A stretch of DNA of 12,572 nucleotides from JAFGBZ01 sp043817715. GTDB taxonomy: Archaea; Iainarchaeota; Iainarchaeia; Iainarchaeales; JAFGBZ01. Each line of letters starts with the position of its first letter. Within the stretch, counting starts at the first letter, position 1. Below, in pieces: positions 1 to 5,525 of the stretch. The stretch spans positions 1 through 12,572 of the forward strand of contig JBDRGO010000041.1 of NCBI GenBank assembly GCA_043817715.1, given 5' to 3'. A model generated the notes under the pieces. The model was given only the letters and a program-made list of their open reading frames with translations, did no database searches and had not been told where the DNA came from. The translations under genes were made by a program, and so were the position numbers.

Positions 1-123
1 GGTTATCGGCTTTCTTTGGGAATGAGAACGTGTTCCACGGGTTCCTGACCCAGTGTCCACGCTGAAACCGAAGTTTCTCCCCATGAAAGGCCGAAGTGAT
101 TAACCGGACTACACTATCGGAGC
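1..123 (-). tRNA. tRNA-Glu (anticodon UUC) with intron, 3' end cut off by window edge
   Basis: Read on the minus strand, the 5' half starts at 123 with acceptor strand GCTCCGA (123-117). A D arm follows (114-96, loop with GG), then anticodon stem TCGGC (94-90) and loop bases C-T-T-T-C-A (89-84). Anticodon TTC is at 87-85. The pairing strand GCCGA lies at 10-6, after a 72-nt intron, and is followed by the first variable-loop bases (5-1). The T arm, acceptor 3' strand and CCA end lie outside the window. Spliced, the anticodon loop is a normal seven bases (CTTTCAA). From memory, the 5' half closely matches methanogen tRNA-Glu genes. A tRNA scan of the extended contig should find the missing T arm just left of position 1. 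Confidence 0.93.
12..83 (-). other. tRNA-Glu intron at canonical position 37/38 with bulge-helix-bulge motif
   Basis: The splice junctions form a textbook archaeal hBHBh motif. Anticodon stem 94-90/10-6 is followed by a central 4-bp helix CTTT (89-86) with AAAG (17-14). The 3-nt bulges are CAT (85-83) and AAA (13-11), and the intron helix is GGGGA (82-78) with TTCCC (22-18). Cutting two bases into each bulge removes 83 to 12. Inside the intron there is a 5-bp stem capped by a C(UUCG)G tetraloop (77-64). There is also a longer interrupted hairpin (62-28): a 5-bp base, a GA/GAA internal loop, CAC/GTG, one bulged T, and GGGT/ACCC around a 5-nt loop. Splicing would be by the archaeal tRNA endonuclease. 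Confidence 0.88.
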
Positions 124-149
124 AAATCTAAACAATATTTAATGGTTAC

Positions 150-161
150 CTTTTAAAATAC
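150..161. promoter_or_regulatory. Near-palindromic TATA element between divergent tRNA-Glu and rpl40e
   Basis: The stretch CTTTTAAAATA contains the palindrome TTTTAAAA (151-158). It lies about 28-35 bases upstream of the tRNA 5' end at 123 (minus) and about 38-45 bases upstream of the rpl40e ATG at 196 (plus). Archaeal TATA boxes sit about 26 bases before the transcription start, so this one element could serve both directions. The plus-strand transcript would have a leader of roughly 10-15 nt. The role is inferred from position and sequence only. Confidence 0.5.
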
Positions 162-195
162 TTGCTAAGTACATTTAATTTTTAGGGGATTAATT

Positions 196-363
196 ATGGC
201 TAAAACAGGTCCGGCAGAAGCAAGAAATTATGAAAACATGTGGATTTGCAGAAACTGTAATGCAAAAAACAGGTCCAGCAGGGGAAAAAAACCGGATAAA
301 TGCAGGAAATGCGGTTCAAAGGATTTCCGGATAAAAAAGAAAAGAAAGATTGCGGGAAAGTAA
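196..363 (+). CDS. rpl40e: 50S ribosomal protein L40e (55 aa)
   Basis: A small basic zinc-ribbon protein of the large ribosomal subunit. The translation has two CX2C knuckles (C18/C21 and C36/C39) separated by 14 residues, a tryptophan just before the first knuckle, and an Arg/Lys-rich linker and tail. This is the arrangement of archaeal and eukaryotic L40e. The length (55 aa) fits the archaeal family, which is about 50 aa and lacks the ubiquitin fused to it in eukaryotes. The ATG at 196 is preceded by a GGGG purine run (185-188). It stands alone on plus, divergent from tRNA-Glu, and is followed by a 7-T stretch that may end the transcript. The short length and four cysteines could also fit another zinc-ribbon protein, but the basic context favours L40e. 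Confidence 0.85.
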   Translation: MAKTGPAEARNYENMWICRNCNAKNRSSRGKKPDKCRKCGSKDFRIKKKRKIAGK

Positions 364-394
364 AATTACTGCAATTAACTTAAATTCAATTCAC

Positions 395-401
395 TTTTTT
401 T
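395..401 (+). terminator. Poly-T transcription terminator after rpl40e
   Basis: A run of seven T residues lies 32 bases past the rpl40e stop, within the 113-bp gap before thiM. Archaeal RNA polymerase terminates on such U tracts without needing a hairpin. I see no TPP-riboswitch-like core in the rest of the gap, only AT-rich sequence (421-460) that may hold the thiM promoter. Confidence 0.45.
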
Positions 402-476
402 ATTCTTCAATCAGCAAACCTTATTAAATTAATTTACTTTCAATTCTTTTTCTATAAATTGAGGGAGGGAAATTAA

Positions 477-1262
477 ATGGATTATTTAAGGGAAAAAATA
501 AGGGAACAAAAACCTTTAGTGCACCACATAACCAACTGGGTTACGATTTATGACTGTGCAAATGTATGCAGGGCAATTGGAAGCCTGCCTGTAATGGCAC
601 ATGCAAAAGAAGAAGTTCAGGAAATGACAGGAATTGCATCAGCATTGGTTTTGAATATCGGGACTTTAACAAATGAATTAATTGAAGCAATGAAATTAGC
701 TGGAAAAAAAGCAAATGAAAAAGGAATTCCCGTAGTGCTGGATGCAGTTGGCGCAGGGGCAACAAAAATGAGGACAGAAAAAGTAAAGGAATTATTGAAT
801 GAAATAAAGATTGACCTTATTAAAGGAAATTCTGCTGAAATCGGAATAATTGCAGGAGTAGAAGCAGAAGTAAAAGGAGTAGAAGCAATAAATGTATCAA
901 AAGAGCCAAAAGAATTGGTTAAGGATTTAGCAAAAGAACTGAATGCAGTAGTAATTGCAACAGGAAAAATTGATTATGTAAGCGATGGCAAAAGAGTTTT
1001 TGCAGTTAAAAACGGACATAGTTTAATGGGGCAGGTTGTCGGAACAGGTTGTATGGCTGCATCAGTAATTGGTTCATTCGCAGCAGTGGAAAAAGATTAT
1101 GCTTCAGCAGCGGCGCAGGCACTAAGCTTTTACGGGGTTGCGGCGGAACTGGCGGCAAAAGAAAGCAAAGGGCCCGGAACTTTTAAAGAAAAGTTTTTTG
1201 ATGAATTATTTAATTTGAATGAAAAAACATTCAATGAAATGAAGAAAATAAATGAACTTTAA
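477..1262 (+). CDS. thiM: Hydroxyethylthiazole kinase ThiM (261 aa)
   Basis: ThiM phosphorylates 4-methyl-5-(2-hydroxyethyl)thiazole with ATP to give HET-P, the thiazole half of thiamine phosphate, usually by salvage. The protein belongs to the ribokinase-like fold. Family signatures seen: the N-terminal HHITNWV block, SLPVMAHA substrate loop, VVLDAVGAGAT, IKGNSAEI, and the C-terminal GTGC anion-hole motif with C192, the position of the family's conserved active-site cysteine. Length is normal (about 260-270 aa). The ATG follows a purine-rich GAGGGAGGG and AATTAA, consistent with the start. It opens a thi cluster on the same strand and is followed by thiE after a 76-bp AT-rich gap. No missing key residues noticed. 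Confidence 0.95.
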   Translation: MDYLREKIREQKPLVHHITNWVTIYDCANVCRAIGSLPVMAHAKEEVQEMTGIASALVLNIGTLTNELIEAMKLAGKKANEKGIPVVLDAVGAGATKMRTEKVKELLNEIKIDLIKGNSAEIGIIAGVEAEVKGVEAINVSKEPKELVKDLAKELNAVVIATGKIDYVSDGKRVFAVKNGHSLMGQVVGTGCMAASVIGSFAAVEKDYASAAAQALSFYGVAAELAAKESKGPGTFKEKFFDELFNLNEKTFNEMKKINEL

Positions 1263-1338
1263 ATTGAATTGAAAAAATAATTTTTAATTTGAAAAGAAAA
1301 AAAATTAATTAAATGAATAAAAAAGGAATTGGATTTGA

Positions 1339-1980
1339 ATGGGCTGGAATTTGTATTTCATTACTGATTCAAATTATTCAAAAAACGGAGCAGTAAAGGA
1401 TGCAGTTCTTGCAGCAGATTGCGGAGCAGGAGTAATTCAATACAGGGAAAAAAACAAGGAAAAAAAAGAGCAAATAAAGGACGCAAAAAAAATAATGAAA
1501 AAAATCAATGGAAGAAATATTTTCATTATAAATGATTTTGTTGAAGTTGCAAAAGAATCAAATGCTGATGGGGTTCATTTAGGGCAGGAAGACGGAAGCA
1601 TTGAAAAAGCAAGAAAAATGCTTGGAAAAAACAAAATAATCGGGGTAACAGTGCATAATTTAATGGAAGCAATTGAAGCAGAAAAACACGGAGCAAGCTA
1701 TTTAGGAATAAGCCCAATATTTTCTACGCCAACCAAAGCAGATGCAGGAAAACCCTGTGGAGTAGAGTTAATAAAAGAAATTAAAAAACATTCATCAATT
1801 CCATTAATTGGAATCGGGGGAATAACTGAAGAAAACTGCATAAAAGTCATTCAAAGCGGAGCTGATGGCGTGGCAGTAATTTCAGATATTTATAAGGCAA
1901 AAGATTTTTGCGGAAAAATAAGGAAATTAAATGAAGTAATTAGTAATGCTAAAGCAAAAAAAGAAATTAATAAAAAATAA
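1339..1980 (+). CDS. thiE: Thiamine-phosphate synthase ThiE (213 aa)
   Basis: ThiE couples HMP-PP with HET-P, releasing pyrophosphate, to form thiamine monophosphate. It is a soluble TIM barrel. Motifs in order: LYFITD at 5-10, IQYREK at 33-38 (tyrosine where many homologues have Leu or Phe), IIND at 63-66 (metal-binding Asp), DGVHLGQED at 77-85, GVTVHN at 102-107, the SPIFSTPTK pyrophosphate loop at 125-133, then GIGGIT and the phosphate-binding GADGVAVIS. Length matches stand-alone ThiE (about 210 aa), with no fused ThiD or ThiN domain. The C-terminus is a short Lys-rich tail. It lies between thiM and thiC and is probably co-transcribed with them. The start at 1339 gives a normal N-terminus. 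Confidence 0.95.
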   Translation: MGWNLYFITDSNYSKNGAVKDAVLAADCGAGVIQYREKNKEKKEQIKDAKKIMKKINGRNIFIINDFVEVAKESNADGVHLGQEDGSIEKARKMLGKNKIIGVTVHNLMEAIEAEKHGASYLGISPIFSTPTKADAGKPCGVELIKEIKKHSSIPLIGIGGITEENCIKVIQSGADGVAVISDIYKAKDFCGKIRKLNEVISNAKAKKEINKK

Positions 1981-2020
1981 AAAAAAGGAATTAATTAAAT
2001 GAAAAGGAAATGAATTAAAA

Positions 2021-2068
2021 ATGGCTTTATTAATGCGGAAAGCAGGAAAAGGAATTGAATTAAAATGA
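2021..2068 (+). other. 15-codon upstream ORF resembling the ThiC N-terminus, overlapping the thiC start
   Basis: ATG at 2021 opens a 15-residue frame (MALLMRKAGKGIELK) whose TGA overlaps the thiC ATG in an ATGA arrangement. Nine of the 15 residues match the first 15 of ThiC at the same positions. At DNA level a 16-base stretch (2042-2057) recurs exactly at 2086-2101, and TTAATG at 2030-2035 recurs at 2074-2079, all at a 44-bp offset. It could be a partial tandem duplication of the thiC 5' end or a translationally coupled leader. A chance match is possible because these words are common in this genome. Confidence 0.4.
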
Positions 2069-3393
2069 AAACATTAATGGAAATTGCAGGAAAAGGAATT
2101 GTTTCAAAGGAAATGATTCAGGCGGCAAAATGCGAGGATGTGAATGCTGAATTCATCAGAAAAGGAATAGGCAAAGGGAACATCCTGGTTGCGGCGAATA
2201 AAAGGCATAAAAAATTAAAGCCAATCGGAATCGGAAAAGGATTAAAAACAAAAGTCAACGCGAATTTAGGGACTTCAACAAGCAAATATGACTTGAGCGA
2301 AGAAAAAGAAAAAATGCTGAAATGCATTCAATACGGCGCTGACACAGTAATGGATTTATCTACCGGCGGGGACTTAAATGAAATCAGGAAAGCATTGCTT
2401 AGCGAATGCAGTGTTCCGTTCGGAACTGTGCCGATTTACCAGGCAGTTTTAGTAAAAGAAAAGATTAGAGATTTAACTGCAGATGATTTTTTGGATGCAA
2501 TTGAATTGCAGGCAAAGCAAGGCGTGGATTTTATGACAATCCATGCAGGAATCCATAAAAAAATGATTCCATTAGCAGAGCAAAGGCTTGCAGGAATTGT
2601 TTCACGCGGAGGGGCAATTTTATTCAAATGGATGAAAGAAAACAAAAAAGAAAATCCGCTTTACACTGAATTTGATTCAGTGCTTGAACTGGCAAAAAAA
2701 TATGATTTTTCTTTAAGCTTAGGGGATGCATTAAGGCCTGGAGCAATTCATGATTCCACGGATAAAGCACAGATTGCGGAATTAAAGGAACTGGGAAAAC
2801 TGACTTTAAGGGCATGGAATGAAAATGTTCAGGTAATGATTGAAGGACCAGGGCATATTCCAATTCATGAAATTAAAAAAAACGTTGAGTTACAGAAAAA
2901 GCACTGTTACGGAGCACCATTCTATGTACTTGGACCATTAGTGACAGATATTGCTGCAGGATACGACCATGTCGCTTCAGCAATCGGGGGCGCGGTTGCA
3001 GGAATGCATGGAGTTGATTTTTTATGCTATGTTACTCCGGCAGAGCATCTTGGATTGCCGACAATTGATGAAGCAGTTGAAGGCATTGTGGTTCATAAAA
3101 TAGCAGCGCATGCAGCTGATTTGGCTAAAGGAATTCCTTCAGCATATGAAGTGAATAAAAAACTCTCAAAAGCAAGGGCTGGATTTAACTGGAAAAAACA
3201 ATACCGGTATTTCATTGAACCAAAAAAAGCAAAACAAATAAGGGAAAGGGAAGGAAAAGACTGCGAAAAATTCTGTTCCATGTGCGGGGCAAAATTCTGC
3301 GCGGTTAAGAATTATTCTGAGGCAAAAAAGAAAGGGAAAACAAAAAATAAATTAAAAATTATTGAAATAAATGACAAAATCAAAAGAAAGTGA
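2065..3393 (+). CDS. thiC: Phosphomethylpyrimidine synthase ThiC (442 aa)
   Basis: ThiC is a radical-SAM enzyme that rearranges aminoimidazole ribotide into HMP-P, the pyrimidine half of thiamine. Motifs seen: MDLSTGGD, EGPGHIPIHEI, YVLGPLVTDIAAGYDH, a Gly-rich AIGGAVAGMHGVDFLCY block, TPAEHLGLP, and the C-terminal 4Fe-4S motif CX2CX4C (C404, C407, C412). The 442-residue length fits the short archaeal and anaerobe form; plant and proteobacterial forms are about 600 aa. About 30 Lys-rich residues follow the cluster. The ATG at 2065 is preceded by GGAATTGAATTAAA and overlaps the stop of a small upstream ORF. Just downstream, six bases away, lies the broken thiL copy, suggesting thiC and thiL were once directly adjacent. 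Confidence 0.96.
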   Translation: MKTLMEIAGKGIVSKEMIQAAKCEDVNAEFIRKGIGKGNILVAANKRHKKLKPIGIGKGLKTKVNANLGTSTSKYDLSEEKEKMLKCIQYGADTVMDLSTGGDLNEIRKALLSECSVPFGTVPIYQAVLVKEKIRDLTADDFLDAIELQAKQGVDFMTIHAGIHKKMIPLAEQRLAGIVSRGGAILFKWMKENKKENPLYTEFDSVLELAKKYDFSLSLGDALRPGAIHDSTDKAQIAELKELGKLTLRAWNENVQVMIEGPGHIPIHEIKKNVELQKKHCYGAPFYVLGPLVTDIAAGYDHVASAIGGAVAGMHGVDFLCYVTPAEHLGLPTIDEAVEGIVVHKIAAHAADLAKGIPSAYEVNKKLSKARAGFNWKKQYRYFIEPKKAKQIREREGKDCEKFCSMCGAKFCAVKNYSEAKKKGKTKNKLKIIEINDKIKRK

Positions 3394-3399
3394 ATTAAT

Positions 3400-3492
3400 T
3401 TGAACTTAAAGCAATTCGGCGGAGAAAAAGCAATGATTGAATTCCTGAAAAAGAATTTTGCTTCAAAAGACAAAAATGTAATTAAAGGAATC
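3400..3492 (+). repeat. Left copy of 93-bp direct repeat (thiL 5' end)
   Basis: Matches 4450-4542, the first 31 codons of intact thiL, with no gaps: 82 of 93 bases identical by hand alignment, including an unbroken 43-base run (3446-3488 equals 4496-4538). Most differences are synonymous. Similarity ends sharply after codon 31. The two copies flank the Bro-N gene. Confidence 0.93.
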
Positions 3493-3523
3493 TGCAATCA
3501 AAGGAAAAAAATCAAAATTCAGC

Positions 3524-3530
3524 GGAGGTG
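3524..3530 (+). promoter_or_regulatory. Strong Shine-Dalgarno GGAGGTG before the Bro-N gene
   Basis: GGAGGTG lies 10 bases before the ATG at 3541 and is complementary to the archaeal 16S rRNA tail. It is the fullest Shine-Dalgarno sequence in the window; most neighbours have only GGTG or an A-rich leader. It supports the 3541 start and a separate origin for this gene. Confidence 0.6.
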
Positions 3531-3540
3531 TTGCTGAAAA

Positions 3541-4392
3541 ATGGGTGATTCTGACAACAAGGCATTAGTTGTATTTCAGAGCAAGAAAATCCGGAGAACC
3601 TGGTTTAAGGATGAATGGCATTATTCTTTGGTTGATATAGTCCAAGCTTTAACAGATAGTGTTAATCCTACGGATTATCTGAAAAAACTGCGTAAAAGAG
3701 ATGAAGAGCTTGGAAGCTACATGGGGACAAATTGTCCCCAGGTAGAACTGCTAACTGAAACAGGCAAAAAAAGAAATGTTCTCGCAGGAAATACGAAGGA
3801 TGTTTTTCGGCTTATCCAGTCAATTCCAAGCAAAAATGCTGAACCATTCAAAAGATGGCTTGCAGGAGTAGGAAAAGAGAGGATAGATGAAATAGAGAAT
3901 CCCGAACTCGCTCAAGCAAGAATGAAAGAGATTTACACCGCAAAAGGATATCCCAAAGACTGGATTGATAAACGATTAAGAGGCATTGCCATAAGGCAAA
4001 ATATGACTGATGAATGGAAAGAGCGAGGCATCAAAGAACAGAAGGATTTTGCAATCCTTACCGCAGAAATTTCCAAGGCAACATTCGGAATGACTCCTGC
4101 TGAATACAAAAATTTCAAAAATCTGCCAAAACAGTCAAAAGCAAATTTAAGGGATCACATGAATGATTTAGAGCTGATTTTTACAATGCTTGGCGAACGC
4201 ATGACAACAGAACTTTCACAAGAAGAAAAACCGGAAACTTTTGATAAAAGCAAAGATGTTGCCAAAAGAGGAGGAAAAGTCGCAGGAAACGCCAGGATAA
4301 ATGCTGAAAAGGAATTAGGCCGCCCGGTAACCACCAGACAAAACTATCTTTCTATAACAGATAAGAAAAAACTCCCGCATAAGAAGCAATGA
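3541..4392 (+). CDS. Bro-N / DinD-like phage-antirepressor-type protein (283 aa)
   Basis: The N-terminal part (about residues 5-105) looks like a Bro-N domain: a beta-rich start with ALVVFQSKKIRRTWF, then WHYSLVDIVQALTDS, then a conserved helix-rich part ending in KRWLAGVGKERIDE. The rest is helical and resembles the long Bro-N/DinD family found in bacteria and archaea, including DLELIFTMLGE, GGKVAGNAR and GRPVTTRQNYL near the end. The gene looks full length and intact. Family members are linked to phages, mobile elements and DNA-damage responses; the DNA-binding role is inferred from Bro-N. It interrupts the thiC-thiL junction between copies of the thiL 5' end. Seven of its 19 Arg codons are CGN, whereas all seven in ThiL are AGA or AGG, which points to transfer. 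No integrase or other element gene accompanies it. Confidence 0.8.
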   Translation: MGDSDNKALVVFQSKKIRRTWFKDEWHYSLVDIVQALTDSVNPTDYLKKLRKRDEELGSYMGTNCPQVELLTETGKKRNVLAGNTKDVFRLIQSIPSKNAEPFKRWLAGVGKERIDEIENPELAQARMKEIYTAKGYPKDWIDKRLRGIAIRQNMTDEWKERGIKEQKDFAILTAEISKATFGMTPAEYKNFKNLPKQSKANLRDHMNDLELIFTMLGERMTTELSQEEKPETFDKSKDVAKRGGKVAGNARINAEKELGRPVTTRQNYLSITDKKKLPHKKQ

Positions 4393-4398
4393 ACTCCT

Positions 4399-4412
4399 GC
4401 CGCAAAACCGGC
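4399..4412 (+). terminator. Small GC hairpin after the Bro-N gene (possible terminator)
   Basis: GCCG (4399-4402) pairs with CGGC (4409-4412) around a six-base loop, seven bases after the Bro-N stop, followed by an AT-rich TTAAAATTT stretch. The stem is only 4 bp and there is no true T run, so a terminator role is weak. It may simply be part of the incoming DNA. Confidence 0.25.
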
Positions 4413-4449
4413 TTAAAATTTAGTTTATTAAATTAATCAGGAAATTAAA

Positions 4450-4542
4450 ATGAATTTAAAGGAATTCGGCGGAGAAAAGGCGATGATCGCTTTTTTGAAA
4501 AAGAATTTTGCTTCAAAAGACAAAAATGTAATTAAAGGCATC
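4450..4542 (+). repeat. Right copy of 93-bp direct repeat (5' end of intact thiL)
   Basis: Partner of 3400-3492, same orientation, offset 1050 bp. The copy forms codons 1-31 of the functional thiL. Recombination inside the shared 43-base run would delete 1050 bp, including the Bro-N gene, and leave an in-frame thiL. Confidence 0.93.
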
Positions 4543-5418
4543 GGGGATGATGCAGCAGTAATTAAAAAAGATTCAAAAGGAAAAGAAGTTTTTGTAGTAA
4601 CAACTGACATGCTTTGCGAAGACGACCATTTTTCACTGAAATATTTCACTCCATTTCAGATTGGATTAAAATCAATGGAGTCAAATGTATCCGATATTGC
4701 TTCAATGAATGCAATTCCAAAATATGCTTTTTTATCTGTTGCATTCAAAAAAAATACAACAGCAAAATTCTTTAAGGAGTTTTTTGAAGGAGTAAAAAAA
4801 TCCTGTAAAAGAAATAAAACTGAATTAATCGGCGGGGACATTACGCATGGAAAAAAAATTGCAGTAAGCATTACAATTATTGGTGAAGCAAAAAGAAAAG
4901 AAATTGTTTATAGAAAAGGGACAAAATCAGGGGAATTAATTTTTGTTTCAGGAAAATTAGGGGATTCAAAAGCAGGGCTGGGATGCTTTAGGAAAAAAAT
5001 AAAAGGATTCAATTACGTGAAAAAAAAGCATTTAGAACCAAAAGCAAGAACTGATATTTCAAAAGCAATTGGAAAAATTGCAACTGCAATGGAAGATGTA
5101 AGCGATGGACTGGCTTCAGAAGTGAAAAATATCTGCGGAGAAAGCAATTGCGGAGCAGTGATTTACTGGGAAAAAATTCCAGTATCCAAAGAATGTGAAA
5201 AAACTGCTGAAAGATTTAACACCAATGGAAAAAATTATGCCTTATTCGGGGGAGAAGATTTTGAACTGGTTTTTACTGTTAAGAAAAAAGATAAAAAGAA
5301 AGCGGAAAAATTAGGTTTTTGTGTTGGAGAAATAATTAAAGGAAAAAAAGTGTTTTTAGAAAGAAATGAGAAAAAAATTGAATTGACTAAAACTGGTTTT
5401 GATCATTTCAAAAACTGA
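4450..5418 (+). CDS. thiL: Thiamine-monophosphate kinase ThiL (322 aa)
   Basis: ThiL phosphorylates thiamine monophosphate with ATP to the active cofactor thiamine diphosphate. It belongs to the PurM/SelD-like ATP-binding family. Motifs in order: KGIGDDAAVI (about 29-38), TTDMLCEDDHF with the substrate and metal Asp residues, the SNVSDIASMNAIP helix, IGGDITHG, MEDVSDGL, and the C-terminal GGEDFELVFT. Length (322 aa) is typical. The ATG at 4450 is preceded by GGAAATTAAA, as at other genes here. All seven Arg codons are AGA or AGG, unlike the neighbouring Bro-N gene. Its first 93 bp are repeated upstream of the Bro-N gene. It is now 57 bp from the Bro-N stop and may depend on read-through or on an AT-rich promoter at about 4413-4435. 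Confidence 0.95.
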   Translation: MNLKEFGGEKAMIAFLKKNFASKDKNVIKGIGDDAAVIKKDSKGKEVFVVTTDMLCEDDHFSLKYFTPFQIGLKSMESNVSDIASMNAIPKYAFLSVAFKKNTTAKFFKEFFEGVKKSCKRNKTELIGGDITHGKKIAVSITIIGEAKRKEIVYRKGTKSGELIFVSGKLGDSKAGLGCFRKKIKGFNYVKKKHLEPKARTDISKAIGKIATAMEDVSDGLASEVKNICGESNCGAVIYWEKIPVSKECEKTAERFNTNGKNYALFGGEDFELVFTVKKKDKKKAEKLGFCVGEIIKGKKVFLERNEKKIELTKTGFDHFKN

Positions 5419-5493
5419 TGGAAGCTTTTGAAATATGCAATTCAGGGAATCGCATCATTTCAGGTGAATTCAGGAAAAAACACGTTTCCGTTC

Positions 5494-5500
5494 TTTTTTT
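5494..5500 (+). terminator. Poly-T terminator after thiL
   Basis: Seven consecutive T residues lie 76 bases past the thiL stop and 26 bases before the UbiA gene, fitting a U-tract archaeal terminator closing the thi cluster. The gap before it (5419-5493) holds three TTCAGG words (5441, 5459, 5469) of unknown meaning. The AT-rich sequence after it could carry the next promoter. Confidence 0.4.
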
Positions 5501-5525
5501 AATTTAATTAATTCAATTATTAATC

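Larger units (their letters stand above)
3400..3537 (+). pseudogene. thiL: Truncated thiL copy (31 ThiL codons plus an unrelated tail)
   Basis: A TTG at 3400, six bases after the thiC stop and behind GTGAATTAAT, opens a 45-codon frame ending in TGA at 3535. Its first 31 residues match the ThiL N-terminus at 29 positions (E5 to Q, A14 to E). It then changes to an unrelated Cys/Arg/Lys-rich tail of 14 residues. It stops before the metal-binding IGDDAAV region, so it cannot be an enzyme. The tight spacing to thiC suggests this is where thiL originally began, and that an insertion or recombination event separated it from its body. Whether the fragment is translated is unknown. It is not a simple artefact of repeat-rich sequence, because it is codon-aligned and 93 bp long. 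Confidence 0.85.

Noticed and set aside
1..123. Signal recognition particle or RNase P RNA fragment
   Set aside because: The minus strand folds as a tRNA-Glu 5' half with a bulge-helix-bulge intron; SRP and RNase P signature loops are absent.
364..476. Possible TPP riboswitch upstream of thiM
   Set aside because: No CUGAGA-type or other recognisable thi-box core is present; the gap is plain AT-rich sequence with a poly-T tract.
1313..1396. Short upstream frame overlapping the thiE start
   Set aside because: It lacks similarity to ThiE and a ribosome-binding site; it is a chance frame in AT-rich leader sequence.
5419..5500. Possible C/D box sRNA on minus (CTGA words and an ATGATGC near three TTCAGG repeats)
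   Set aside because: The C-like box is imperfect, no second C box is present, and the space between the C-like box and the D-like box is too short for a normal guide.
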